Source: Henckelia pumila (lineage: Eukaryota > Streptophyta > Magnoliopsida > Lamiales > Gesneriaceae). Taken from it: a DNA stretch of 64,000 nucleotides. The DNA lies in the NCBI RefSeq assembly GCF_033568475.1, contig NC_133122.1, positions 18,842,206 through 18,906,205 of the forward strand. Direction: 5' to 3'. Shown piece by piece: positions 14,467 through 28,444 of this stretch (within the stretch, counting starts at the first letter, position 1; every line of letters begins with the position of its first letter). The translations under genes were made by a program, and so were the position numbers. Under the pieces are notes generated by a model. It was not told the DNA's origin. It made no database searches and saw only the letters and a program-made list of their open reading frames with translations.

Positions 14467-15682
14467 TTAACTTTTTTGTATATGAGTTACTATATCTGGA
14501 TTTGATTAAACATCGAATTTTTATTTAAAAATATCATTTGAATGGTTAAGAATTCAAACATAATCATATATTGCGCATACATATGATGAATGCTTGTAAC
14601 AGTACTATTTTAATGAGATGAATTGTAAAAATAATGTTTTTGATATAAAAAGTAATTTTTGTATCATGAGTAGGTTGATAACAACCAGTCTCGAAAAATA
14701 GTGATAGTTTTTCTAAACCGTCACTAATTTTAGCAATGGTTTTCAAAGAAATTTACGTTTGCAAATTGCGATGAAATTTTAAAAACTGTCATTAATTTTA
14801 ACGACGGTTGTAGGAAACCATCATGGATTTTTGCGACGAAGAAAACACAGACGATGTAAAAAGGTTTTGCTACTTTTAAAACCGTCTCTAATCATCGGTT
14901 TTTTTGTGTTGCGAGGATACAAATTATTGATATCATCTCTTAAGGAACATGTTAATCAATTTCTGGACTAAAACAAAAATTGATCATTTAAAATATAAAA
15001 AATAAAAATATACCACCTTACATTTTATATATACTAGTAATACCTGTACGCAAAAATTCGCGTGCATAAATAGTTTATATTATTACATCTAAAAATAATG
15101 AACATTTTTTTATATTTTAAATTGAAAAATAAAATTTAAATATCGTAGGTAGTAAGGGACATTTTTGTTCGTCCATTAATTTGACGAAAATGGTTATTCT
15201 AAGGGGTTAATGCATTATTGTATTGTATTGCAAATATTTTTTGAACATATATAATACACAAAAAACAAGAACAAACATACCATAAATAAAAAAAATAAGG
15301 GGCCAATTTCCCATGCATGTCTCATCTGGCCTCGCCCGTTTGGTTTTGGTGGATAAAATTATCCTCATAATTTCCTATTGTATTTAATTTGATATCAAAA
15401 AGGATAATATCTTTAAAAAATTAAAATAAAATACAAAAATATTTTAAAATTATCCAAATTTAAGAATATATTTCAATTTTATCCAAAACTATACGCATAT
15501 CACTCCTAATATAAAAAAGTATTGGTCTTTTATGATCCGTGAGACGTGTTCAAACCCAAATATATTTACAATAAAGAATAATAATTTTTCATAAAAAGTA
15601 ATTGAATGACCTATATTGACAATAAAGAGTAATAATTGTCAAAAAAAGTAATACATTATCATGGTGACCCAACTAGGAGATC
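13379..15682 (+). repeat. Array unit 7 (type A)
   Basis: This unit is 2304 bp. The GC-block frame has a stop (TAG) six codons after its ATG near 13985, and the TA tract is interrupted by AAA. Confidence 0.9.
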
Positions 15683-16722
15683 TGTCTCACAAAATTTACC
15701 GCTGATCAAAACCGTCACACAAGAGTTTTTGTGAAACCGATTCACAAAATTTACCCGTTAAAAAGTTTTTTACATTTATAAAACACTAAAAACATTTTAT
15801 AAATATATGTCCAAACGAAACATTAATAATCAGACGCTCACATACTATATATAATTCGTGATAATTATAAAACTCAAATCGTTTAAACCGTTACAATAAT
15901 CTAACATTCAATTTCGAACGATTCCTCTTAAGATATTACGCACATAATTGAACATTTGTCATTTACATCGATCCAGTTTGTCAAATAATGGAAATCCAAA
16001 ATCAATATGCCAGCTACGAGCCCTAAAGGATTTTATTTCACTACAAGATTTTTTTTCTCCTCATAAATACAATCTCCATTCATGTGACATTCCACACGCA
16101 GCAATTTTCTTCACAACAATAGAATGCAAATCTCAAAAATCATCCATCATACATATATATGTATATATATCAAGAATTATGTGTAGTTTTTCTAAAAATA
16201 TAATTTTATCATGTCATATTTCGGTGTTTCACATTCTCGTTTCTTTTTTGAATTCATCATAACATGGGGACGATCCATTTGTGGCTTGTTCTGGTAGGGT
16301 TTCTTCCAGGTTCGACCCTACAAAGGACCGCCACAAAAGGTCAATTGTCGTACATGACCACCCTATACGCCGGCCGTCTTCATGTCTTCCAGTTAAAGCA
16401 AAGACTCAGCCATCGCTCCGAAAGAGAGGCCATCTATTGGTTCCTACACCAGGCCGAGCCACTCATCATCGATGCCACCTAAACTAAGGCGGGCCGGCGG
16501 ACGCTATATGCACTTCTATTTGTCTGATGAAACCTCCACCACCATCGTGCCTTTGGAATGCATGAGAGTGATTTCGTTAAGCGATCGGATCTACCCGAGT
16601 GCTGAGTTCCAATTATGTAATGAAAAATAATGGATTTGATACTTTTTGTATGAGTGGATTGGATAACGACCCGTCTCACAAAATTGACTCGTATTTGTGT
16701 TTAAATTACACTTTTTAAAATT

Positions 16723-16767
<45 letters not shown>

Positions 16768-17975
16768 AATTTTTCGTATATGAATTACTATATCTGGATT
16801 TGATTAAACATCGAATTTTTATTTAAAAATATCATTTGAATGGTTAAGAATTCAAACATAATCATATATTGCGCATACATACGATGAATGCTTGTAACAG
16901 TACTATTTTAATGAGATGAATTGTAAAAATAATGTTTTTGATATAAAAAGTAATTTTTGTATCATGAGTAGGTTGATAACAACCAGTCTCGAAAAATAGT
17001 GATAGTTTTTCTAAACCGTCACTAATTTTAGCAACGGTTTTCAAAGAAATTTACGTTTGCAAATTGCGATGAAATTTTAAAAACTGTCATTAATTTTAAC
17101 GACGGTTGTAGGAAACCATCATGGAATTTTGCGATGAAGAAAACACAGACGATGTAAAAAGGTTTTGCTACTTTAAAAACCGTCTCTAATCATCGGTTTT
17201 TTTGTGTTGCGAGGATACAAATTATTGATATCATCTCTTAAGGAACATGTTAATCAATTTCTGGACTAAAACAAAAATTGACCATTTAAAATATCAAAAA
17301 TAAAAATATACCACCTTACATTTTATATATACTAGTAATCCATGTACGCAAAAATTCGCGTGCATAAATAGTTTATATTATTACATCTAAAAATAATGAA
17401 CATTTTTTTATATTTTAAATTTAAAAATAAAATTTAAATATCGTAGGTAGTAAGGGACATTTTTGTTCGTCCATTAATTTGGCGAAAATGGTTATTCTAA
17501 GAGGTTCATGCATTATTGTATTGCAAATATTTTTTGAACATATATAATACACAAAAAACAAAAACAAACATACCATAAATAAAAAAATAAGGGGCCAATT
17601 TCCCATGCATGTCTCATCTGGCCTCGCCCATTTGGTTTTGGTGCATAAAATTATCCTCATAATTTTCTATTGTATTTAATTTGATATCAAAAAGGATAAT
17701 ATCTTTAAAAAATTAAAATAAAATACAAAAATATTTCAATATTATCCAAATTTAAGAATATATTTCAATTTTATCCAAAACTATACTCATATCACTCCTA
17801 ATATAAAAAAGTATTGGTCTCTTATGATCCGTGAGATGGGTTCAAACCCACATATATTTCCAATAAATAATAATATTTTTTTCATAAAAAGTAATTGAAC
17901 GACCTATATTGACAATAAAGAGTAATAATTGTCATAAAAAGTAATACATTATCATGGTGACCCAACTAGAATATA
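15683..17975 (+). repeat. Array unit 8 (type B)
   Basis: This unit is 2293 bp. A one-base deletion near 16380 shifts the GC-block frame relative to the other units. Confidence 0.9.
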
Positions 17976-20278
17976 TGTCTGACAAAATTTACCCGATGAT
18001 CGAAACCATCATACGAGAGTTTTTGTGAAACCGATTCACAAAATTTACCCGCTAAAATTTTTTTTACATTTATAAAACACTAAAAACATTTTATAAATAT
18101 ATGTACAAATGAAACATTAATAATCAGAGACTCACGAACTATATATAATTCGTGATAATTATATAACTCGAATCGTTTAAACCGTTACAATAATCTAACA
18201 TTCAATTTCGAACGATTCCTCTTAAAATATTACGCAAATAATTGAACATTTGTCATTTGCATCGATCCAGTTTGTCAAATAATGGAAATCCAAAATCAAT
18301 ATGCCAGCTATGAGCCCAAAAGGATTTTATTACAAATGTCACTACAAGATTTTTTTTCTCCTTATAAATACACTCTCCATTCCTGTGACATTCCACACGC
18401 AGTAATTTTCTTCACAACAATGGAATGCAAATCTCAAAAATCATCCCTCATACGTATATATGTATATATATCAAGAATTATGTGTAGTTTTTCTAAAAAT
18501 ATAATTTTATCATGTCATATTTCGGTGTTTCACATTCTCGTCTCTTTTCTGAATTCATCATAACATGGGGACGATCCATTTGTGGCTTGTTTTGGTAGGG
18601 TATCTTACGGGTTCGACCGTACAAAGGACCGCCACAAAAGGTCAATTGTCGTACACGGCCACCCTATACGTCGGCCGCCTTCTGTGTCTTCCAGCTAAAG
18701 CAAAGACTCAGCCACCGCTCCGAAAGAGAGGCCATCTAGTGGTTCCTACACCAGGCCGAGCCACTCATCATCGACGCCACCTACACTAAGGCGGGCCGGC
18801 GGACGCTATATGCACTTCTATTTGTCTGATGAAACCTCCACCAGCCATCGTGCCTTTAGAACGCATGAGAGTGATTCCGTTAAGCGATCGGATCTACCCG
18901 AGTGCTGAGTTCCAATTATGTAATGAAAAATAATGGATTTGATACTTTTTGTATGAGTGGATTGGATAACGATCCGTCTCACAAAATTGACTCGTATTTG
19001 TATTTAAATTACACTTTTTAAAATTGTTTATATATATATATATATATATATTTAACTTTTTCGTATATGAGTTACTATATCTGGATTTGATTAAACATCG
19101 AATTTTTATTTAAAAATATCATTTGAATGGTTAAGAATTCAAACATAATCATATATTGCGCATACATATGATGAATGCTTGTAACAGTACTATTTTAATG
19201 AGATGAATTGTAAAAATAATGTTTTTGATATAAAAAGTAATTTTTGTATCATGAGTAGGTTGATAACAACCAGTCTCGAAAAATAGTGATAGTTTTTCTA
19301 AACCGTCACTAATTTTAGCAACGGTTTTCAAAGAAATTTACGTTTTCAAATTGCGATGAAATTTTAAAAACTGTCATTAATTTTAACGACGGTTGTAGGA
19401 AACCATCATGGATTTTTGCGACGAAGAAAACACAGACGATGTAAAAAGGTTTTGCTACTTTGAAAACCGTCTCTAATCATCGGTTTTTTTGTGTTGCGAG
19501 GATACAAATTATTGATATCATCTCTTAAGGAACATGTTAATCAATTTCTGGACTAAAACAAAAATTGATCATTTAAAATATCAAAAATAAAAATATACCA
19601 CCTTACATTTTATATATACTAGTAATACCTGTACGCAAAAATTCGCGTGCATAAATAGTTTATATTATTACATCTAAAAATAATGAACATTTTTTTATAT
19701 TTTAAATTGAAAAATAAAATTTAAATATCGTAGGTAGTAAGGGACATTTTTGTTCGTCCATTAATTTGACGAAAATGGTTATTCTAAGGGGTTCATACAT
19801 TATTGTATTGTATTGCAAATATTTTTTGAACATATATAATACACAAAAAACAAAAACAAACATACCATAAATAAAAAAAATAAGGGGCCAATTTCCCATG
19901 CATGTCTCATCTGGCCTCGCCCGTTTGGTTTTGGTGGATAAAATTATCCTCATAATTTCCTATTGTATTTAATTTTATATGGAAAAGGATAATATCTTTA
20001 AAAAATGAAAATAAAATACAAAAATATTTCAAAATTATCCAAATTTAAGAATATATTTCAATTTTATCCAAAACTATACGCATATCACTCCTAATATAAA
20101 AAAGTATTGGTCTTTTATGATCCATGAGACGTGTTCAAACCCACATATATTTACAATAAAGAATAATAATTTTTCATAAAAAGTAATTGAATGACCTATA
20201 TTGACAATAAAGAGTAATAATTGTCAAAAAAAAGTAATACATTATCATGGTGACCCAACTAGGAGATCTGTCTCACAA
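17976..20278 (+). repeat. Array unit 9 (type A)
   Basis: This unit is 2303 bp. It has private changes in the GC-block hairpin (GGTATCTTACGGG and ACCGTAC), which weaken the inner stem seen in other units. Confidence 0.9.
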
Positions 20279-22558
20279 AATTTACCGCTGATCGAAACCG
20301 TCACACAAGAGTTTTTGTGAAACCGATTCACAAAATTTACCCGCTAAAAAGTTTTTTACATTTATAAAACATTAAAAACATTTTATAAATATATGTCCAA
20401 ACGAAACATTAATAATCAGACGCTCACATACTATATATAATTCGTGATAATTATAAAACTCAAATCGTTTAAACCGTTACAATAATCTAACATTCAATTT
20501 CGAACGATTCCTCTTAAGATATTACGCACATAATTGAACTTTTGTCATCAACATCGATCCAGTTTGTCAAATAATGGAAATCCAAAATCAATATGCCAGC
20601 TACGAGCCCTAAAGGATTTTATTTCACTACAAGATTTTTTTTCTCCTTATAAATACAATCTCCATTCATGTGACATTCCACACGCAGCAATTTGCTTCAC
20701 AACAATGGAATGCAAATCTCATAAATCATCCCTTAGACATATATATGTATATATATCAAGAATTATGTGTAGTTTTTCTAAAAATATAATTTTATCATGT
20801 CATATTTCGGTGTTTCACATTCTCGTCTCTTTTCTAAATTCATCATAACATGGGGACGATCCATTTGTGGCTTGTTCTGGTAGGGTTTCTTCCGGGTTCG
20901 ACCCTACAAAGGACCGCCACAAAAGGTCAATTGTCGTACACGGCCACCCTATATGTTGGCCGCCTTCTGTGTCTTCCAGCTAAAGAAAAGACTCAGCCAC
21001 CGCTCCGAAAGAGAGGCCATCTAGTGGTTCCTACACCAGGCCGAGCCCCTAATCATCGACGCCACCTATACTAAGGCGGGCCGACGAACGCTATAAGCAC
21101 TTCTATTTGTTTGATGAAACCTCCACCAGCCATTGTGCCAGTGGAACACATGAGAGTGATTCCGTTAAGCGATCGGATCTACCCGAGTGCTGAGTTCCAA
21201 TTATGTAATGAAAAATAATGGATTTGATACTTTTTGTATGAGTGGATTGGATAACGACCCGTCTCACAAAATTGACTCGTATTTGTATTTAAATTACACT
21301 TTTTAAAATTGTTTATATATATATATATATATATTTAACTTTTTCGTATATGAGTTACTATATCTGGATTTGATTAAACATCGAATTTTTATTTAAAAAT
21401 ATCATTTGAATGGTTAAGAATTCAAACTGAATCATTTATTGCGCATACATATGATGAATGCTTGTAACAACACTATTTTAATGAGATGAATTGGATAAAT
21501 AATGTTTTTGATATAAAAAGTAATTTTTGTATCATGAGTAGGTTGATAACAACCAGTCTCGAAAAATAGTGATAGTTTTTCAAAACCGTCACTAGTTTTA
21601 GCAACGGTTTTCAAAGAAATTTACGTTTGAAAATTTCAACAAAAATTTAAAAATTGTCATTAATTTAAACGACGGTTGTAGGAAACCATCATGAATTTTT
21701 GCGACGAAGAAAACACAGACGATGTAAAAAGGTTTTGCTACTTTTAAAATCGTCTCTAATCATCGGTTTTTTTGTGTTGCGAGGATACAGATTATTGATA
21801 TCATCTTTTAAGGAACATGTTAATCAATTTATGGACTAAAACCAAAATTGACCATTTAAAATATCAAAAATAAAAATATACCACCTTACATTTTATATAT
21901 ACTAGTAATCTCCGTACGCAAAAATTCGCGTGCATAAATAGTTTGTATTATTACATCTAAAGATAATGAACATTTTTTTTATATTTTAAATTTAAAAATA
22001 AAATTGAAATATGGTAGGTAGTAAGGGACATTTTTGTTCGTCCATTAATTTGACGAAGATGGTTATTCTATGGGGTTCATGCATTATTGTATTGTATTGT
22101 ATTGCAAATATTTTTTGAACATATATAATACACAAAAAAACAAAAACAAACATACAATAAATAAAAAAATAAGGGGCCAATTTCCCATGCATGTCTCATC
22201 TGGCCTCGCCCGTTTGGTTTTGGTAGATAAAATTATCCTCGTAATTTCCTATTGTATTTAACTTGATATCTAAAAGGATAATACCTTTAAAAAAAAGAAA
22301 ATAAAATACAAAAATATTTCAATATTATCCAAATTTAAGAATATATTTCAATTTTATCCAAAACTATACTCATATCACTCCTAATATAAAAAAGTATTGG
22401 TCTCTTATGATCCGTGAGATGGGTTCAAACCCACATATATTTCCAATAAAGAATAATATTTTTTTCATAAAAAGTAATTGAACGACCTATATTGACAATA
22501 AAGAGTAATAATTGTCATAAAAAGTAATACATTATCATGGTGACCCAACTAGGAGATC
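20279..22558 (+). repeat. Array unit 10 (type B)
   Basis: This unit is 2280 bp. Type B signatures are present, and extra divergence begins here (for example near 21080-21140 and 21640), marking the approach to the old end of the array. Confidence 0.9.
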
Positions 22559-24853
22559 TGTCTCACAATATTTACCCGATGATCGAAACCGTCTCCCGAG
22601 AGTTTTTGTGAAGTCGATTCAAAAAATTTACCCGCTAAAAAGTTTTTTGCATTTATAAAACACTAAAAACATTTTATAAATATATGTCCAAATGAAACTT
22701 TAATAATCAGAGACTCACAAACTATATATAATTCGTGATAATTATATAACTCGAATCGTTTAAACCATTACAATAATCTAACATTCAATTTCGAACGATT
22801 CCTCTTAAAATATTACGCAAATAATTGAAAATTTGTCATTTACATCGATCCAGTTTGTCAAATAATGGAAATCCAAAATCAATATGCCAGCTACGAGCCC
22901 CAAAGGATTTTATTATAAATGTCACTACAAGATTTTTTCTCCTTATAAATACACTCTCCATTCCTGTGACATTCCACACGCAGCAATTTGCTTCACAAAA
23001 ATGGAATGCAAATCTCAACAATCATCCCTCATACATATATATGTATATATATCAAGAATTATGTGTAGTTTTTCTAAAAATATAATGTTATCATGTCATA
23101 TTTCGGTGTTTCACATTCTCGTCTCTTTTTTGAATTCATCATAACATGGGGACGATCCATTTGTGGCTTGTTCTGGTAGGGTTTCTTCCGGGTTCGACCC
23201 TACAAATCACCGCCACAAAAGGTCAATTTTCGTACACGGCCAACCTATATGCCGGCCGCCTTCCATGTCTTCCAGCTAAAGCAAAGACTCAGCCACCGCT
23301 CCGAAAGAGAGACCATCTAGTGGTTCCTACACCAGGCCGAGCCACTCATCATCGAAGCCACCTATACTAAGGCGGGCCGACGGACGCTATATGAACTTCT
23401 ATTTGTCTTATGAAACCTCCACCAGCCATCGTGCCATTGGAACGCATGAGAGTGATTACTTTAAGCGATCTGATCTACCAGAGTGTTGAGTTCCAATTAT
23501 GTAATGAAAAATAATGGATTTGATACTTTTTGTATGAGTGGATTGGATAACGACTCGTCTCACAAAATTGACTCGTATTTGTGTTTAAATTTCACTTTTT
23601 AAAATTGTTTATATATATATATATATATATAACCTTTTTGTATATGAGTAACTATATCTGGATTAGATTAAACATCGAATTTTTATTTAAGAATATCATT
23701 TGAATGGTTAAGAATTCAAACCAATCATATATTGCGCATACATACGATGAATGCTTGTAACATCACTATTTTAATGAGATGAATTGGAAAAATAATGTTT
23801 TTGATATAAAACGTAATTTTTGTATCATGAGTAGGTTGATAACAACCAGTCTCGAAAAATAGTGATAGTTTTTCTAAACCGTCAATAATTTTAGCAACGG
23901 GTTTCAAAGAAAATTACGTTTGCAAATTGCGATGAAATTTTAAAAACTGTCATTAATTTTAACGACGGTTGTAGGAAACCATCATGGATTTTTGCGACGA
24001 AGAAAACACAGACGATGTAAAAAGGTTTTGATACTTTTAAAACCGTCTCTAATCATCGGTTTTTTTGTGTTGCGAGGATACAGATTATTGATATCATCTC
24101 TTAAGGAACATGTTAATCAATTTCTGGACTAAAACAAAAATTGATCATTTAAAATATCAAAAATAAAAATATACCACCTTACATTTTATATATACTAGTA
24201 ATCCCCGTACGCGAAAATTCACGTGCATAAATAGTTTATATTATTACATCTAAAAATAATGAAAATTTTTTTATATTTTAAATTGAAAAATAAAATTTAA
24301 ATATGATAGGTAGTAAGGGACATTTTTGTTCGTCCATTAATTTGACGAAAATGGTTATTCTAAGGGGTTCATGCATTATTGTATTATATTGAAAATATTT
24401 TTTGAACATATATAATACACAAAAAAAAAAAAACAAAAACAAACATACATACAATAAATAAAAAAATAAGGGGCCAATTTCCCATGCATGTCTCATCTGG
24501 CCTCGCCCATTTGGTTTTGGTGGATAAAATTATCCTCATAATTTCCTATTGTATTTAACTTGATATCGAAAAGGATAATATCTTTAAAAAAAGAAAATAA
24601 AATACAAAAATATTTTAATATTATCCAAATTTAAGAATATATTTCAATTTTATCCAAAACTATACTCATATCACTCCTAATATAAAAAAATATTGGTCTT
24701 TTATGATTCGTGAGACGTGTTCAAACCCACATATATTTACAATAAAGAATAATAATTTTTCATAAAAAGTAATTGAACGACCTATATTGACAATAAAGAG
24801 TAATAATTTTCATAAAAAGTATTACATTATCATGGTGACCCAACTAAGAGATC
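22559..24853 (+). repeat. Array unit 11 (diverged, A-like)
   Basis: This unit is 2295 bp. It is A-like in its first half but has many private substitutions. Its Helitron-like terminus (24195-24226) is nearly complete. Confidence 0.88.
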
Positions 24854-27175
24854 TGTCTCACAAAATTTACCCGCTGATCGAAACCGTCACACAAGAGTTT
24901 TTGTGAAATCTATTCACAAAATTTACCCGCTAAAAAGTTTTTTACATTTATAAAACATTAAAAACATTTTATAAATATATGTCCAAATGAAAAATTAATA
25001 ATCAGACGCTCACAAACTATATATAATTCGTGATAATTATATAACTCAAATCGTTTAAACTGTTACAATAATCTTACATTCAATTTCGAACGATTCCTCT
25101 TAATATATTACGCACATTAATTGAACATTTGTCATTTATATCGATCCAGTTTGTCAAATAATGGAAATCCAAAATCAATATGCCAGTTACGAGCCCTAAA
25201 TGATTTTATTACAAATGTCACTACAAGACTTTTTTTCTCTTTATAAATACACTCTCCATTCTTGTGACATTCCACACGCAGCAATTTGCTTCACAACAAT
25301 GGAATGCAAATCTCAAAAATCATCCCTTAGACATATATATGTATATATATCAAGAATTGTGTGTAGTTTTTCTAAAAATATAATTTTATCATGTCATATT
25401 TCGGTGTTTCACATTCTCGTCTCTTTTCTGAATTAATCATAACATGGGGGTGATCCATTCGTGGCTTGTTCTGGTAGGGTTTCTTCCGGGTTCGACCCTA
25501 CAAAGAACCGCCACAAAAGGTCAATGGTCTTACACAGCCACCCTATACGCCGACCTCCTTCCGTGTCTTCCAGCTGAAGCAAAGACTCAGCCACCGCTCC
25601 GAAGGAGAGGCCATACAGTGGTTCCTACACTAGGCTGAGCCCCTAATCATCGACGCCGCCTATACTAAGGCGGGCTGGCGGACGCTATATGCACTTCTAT
25701 ATGTCTGATAAAACCTCCACCAGCCATCGTGCCAGTGGATACAACGCATGAGAGTTATTCCGTTAAGCGATCGGATCTACCCGAGTGATGAGTTCCAATT
25801 ATGTAATGAAAAATAATGATTTTGATATGAAAAGTAATAATTTTTGCATGAGTGGATTGGATAACGACCCGTCTCACAAAATTGACTCGTATTTGTGTTT
25901 AGATTTCACTTTTTAAAATTGTTTATATATATATATTTAACTTTTTTGTATATGAGTTACTATATCTTGATTTGATAAAACATCAAATTTTTATTAAAAA
26001 TATCATTTTAATTGTTAAGAATTCAAACCTAATCATATATTGCGCATACATACGATGAATGCTTGTAACATCACTATTTTAATAAGATGAATTGGAAAAA
26101 TAATGTTTTTGATATAAAAAGTAATTTTTGTATCATGAGTAGGCTCATAACAACCTGTCCCACAAAATTGACTCGTATTTGTGTCTCGCAAAATAGTGAT
26201 AGTTTTTACTAATTTTAGCAACGGTTTTCAAAGAAAGTTACGTCTGCAAATTGCGACGAAATTTTAAAAACTGTCATTAATTTTAACGACGGTTGTAGGA
26301 AACCATCATGGATTTCTGCGACGAAGAAAACACAAACGATGTAAAAAGGTTTTGCTACTTTTAAAACCGTCTCTAATCATCTGTTTTTTTGTGGTGCTGG
26401 GATACAGATTATTGATATCATCTCTTAAGAAACCTTTTAATCAATTTCTGGACTAAAACCAAAATTGACCATTTAAAATAACAAAAATAAAAAAATACCA
26501 CCTTACATTTTATATATACTAGTAATCCCCACACGCGAAAATTCGCGTGCATAAATAGTTTATATTATTTCATCTAAAAATAATGAACATTTTTATATTT
26601 TAAATTGAAAAATAAAATTGAAATATGGTAGGTAGTAAGGGACATTTTTGTTCGTCCATTAATTTGACCAAGATGGTTACTCTAAGGGGTTCATGCATTA
26701 TTGTATTGTATTGAAAATATTTTTTGAACATATATAATACACACAAAAAACAAAAACAAAAACAAATATACAATAAATAAATAAATAAGGGGCCAATTTC
26801 ACATGCATGTCTCCTCTGGCCTAGCCGGTTTGGTTTTGGTGGATAAAATTATCCTCATAATTTCGTATTGTATTTAACTTGATATCGAAAAGGATAATAT
26901 GTTTAAAAAAATGAAAAGAAAATACAAAAATATTTCAATATTATCCATATTTAAGAATATATTTCAATTTTATCGAAAACTATACTCATATCACTCCTAA
27001 TTATAAAAAAAATTGGTCTCTTATGATCCGTTAGACGGGTTCAAATCCACATATATTTACAATCAAGAATAATAATTTTTTTCATAAAAAGTAATTGAAC
27101 CACCTATATTGACAATAAAGAGTAATAATTGTCATAAAAAGCAATACATTATCATGGTGACCCAACTAAGATATA
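24854..27175 (+). repeat. Array unit 12 (diverged)
   Basis: This unit is 2322 bp. It mixes type A and type B states and is clearly older than the central units. It has the cleanest Helitron-like terminus of the array, with a perfect 8-bp stem at 26532-26549. Confidence 0.88.
26518..26549 (-). mobile_element. Helitron-like 3' terminus (example, unit 12)
   Basis: Read on the minus strand, a perfect 8-bp hairpin (26549-26532, two-base loop) is followed by 9 bases and then CTAG with a T at 26518. This matches the Helitron 3' rule: a short hairpin about 10 bases before CTRR, inserted next to T. The same site recurs in other units (for example 3584, 24195). A dispersed copy at 60379 starts at the same hairpin. 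The 5' end was not found. Confidence 0.5.
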
Positions 27176-27664
27176 TGTCTCACAAAATTTACCCGCTGAT
27201 CGAAACCGTCACACGAGTTTTTGTGAAACCGATTCACAAAATTTACCCGCTAATTTTTTTTTACATTTATAAAACAATAAAAACATTTTATAAATATATG
27301 TCCATACGGATCATTAATAATCAGACGCTCACAAACTATATATAATTCGTGAGAATTATATAATTCAAATCGTTTAAACCGTTACAATAATCTAGCATTC
27401 AATTCGAACGATTCCTCTTAAGATATTACGCACATAATTGAACATTTGTCATTCACATCGATCCATTTTGTCAAATAATGGAAATCCAAAATAAATATGC
27501 CAGCTACTAGCCCTAAAGGATTTTATTACAAATGTCACTACAAGACTTTTTTTCTCCTTATAAATACACTCTCCATTCTTGTGACATTCCACACGCAACA
27601 ATTTGCTTCACAACAATTGAATGCAAATCTCAAAAATCATCCCTTAGACATATATATGTATATA

Positions 27665-28043
27665 TGTAACGCCCCACTGTATCAAGACGGGTCTTTTCAG
27701 CGTGCTTATGTCCTCACTCACACGCACCCTGGAAAACTTCCCAGGGGATCACCCATCCTATAATTGCCCCAAGTCAAGCACGCTTAATTTGGAGTTCTTA
27801 TGTGATGAGCTTCCGAAAATAAGATGCACCTTCTTGATATGAGCAGTACATATGAAATCTTTTAAGCCCTCCTCAACTATGTAGTCCCATACCTACACAG
27901 TCTCAGAATCCCCTCTCATTCAGGCACGGGATCGGTTCATTCATGTCTCCCTCCGCCTAGAAGCCTACCAGGAGCCGCTCATTGTCCGTGCAACCTCTTG
28001 GCACCGGCGATCACTCCCTGCCTCCTCAGCCCCGGGCGTCACA
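27665..28043 (-). mobile_element. Solo LTR, Cassandra-type TRIM
   Basis: The insertion begins TGTAACGCCCC and ends GGGCGTCACA, giving TG...CA ends with an imperfect terminal inverted repeat. It is flanked on both sides by the same five bases, ATATA (27660-27664 and 28044-28048). Removing the 379 bp and one ATATA restores the sequence found in the sister units exactly. The minus strand carries a 5S-rRNA-like segment, the hallmark of Cassandra elements. No internal region or second LTR is present, so this is a solo LTR left by LTR-LTR recombination. Confidence 0.85.
27723..27830 (-). other. 5S-rRNA-like domain within the solo LTR
   Basis: On the minus strand the segment contains AAGAACTCC, TTAAGCGTGCTTG, AGGATGGGTGA and CCTGGGAAGT in the order and spacing of plant 5S rRNA, covering the internal Pol III control region. 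It begins GGTGCATC and ends GGTGCG. Changes in the loops show it is not a functional 5S gene but the LTR-embedded 5S domain known from Cassandra TRIMs. Confidence 0.8.
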
Positions 28044-28144
28044 ATATATATCAAGAATTATGTGTAGTTTTTCTAAAAATTTAATTTTATCATGTCATAT
28101 TTCAGTGTTTCACATTCTCGTCTCCTTTCTGAATTCATCATAAC

Positions 28145-28444
28145 ATGGGGACGATCCATTAGTGGCTTGTTCTGACAAGGGTTTCTTCCGGGTTCGACCC
28201 TACAAAGGACAGCCACAAAAGGTCAATAGTCGTACATGGCCACCCTATACACCGGCAGCCTTCCGTGTCTTCTGGGTGGCTAGCTCCAAAAAAGAGGCCA
28301 TCTAGTGGTTCCTACACCAGGCCGAGCCACTCATCATCGACTCCACCTATACTAAGGCGTACCGGCCGAAGCTATATGCACTTCCGTCTGTCTGATGAAA
28401 CCTCCATCAACCATCGTGCCAATGGAGACGATGCATGGGAGTGA
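28145..28444 (+). pseudogene. Decayed small ORF of the array family (best copy)
   Basis: From the ATG at 28145 the frame reads 99 codons to a TGA at 28442-28444. Its only lesion is a TAG at codon 6 (28160-28162). After that stop, 93 codons stay open. The translation has a hydrophobic start, a Lys/Arg-rich middle, a Ser-rich stretch and a C-terminus containing YMHFRLSDETS and DDAWE. The isolated copy at 43160-43461 keeps the same C-terminal frame, ending DDAWV. Central array units carry a one-base change near the start and a stop in the middle, so they expose a different 74-codon frame (for example 4821-5045). I recognise no family. It may be a captured exon or a chance frame. Confidence 0.35.
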
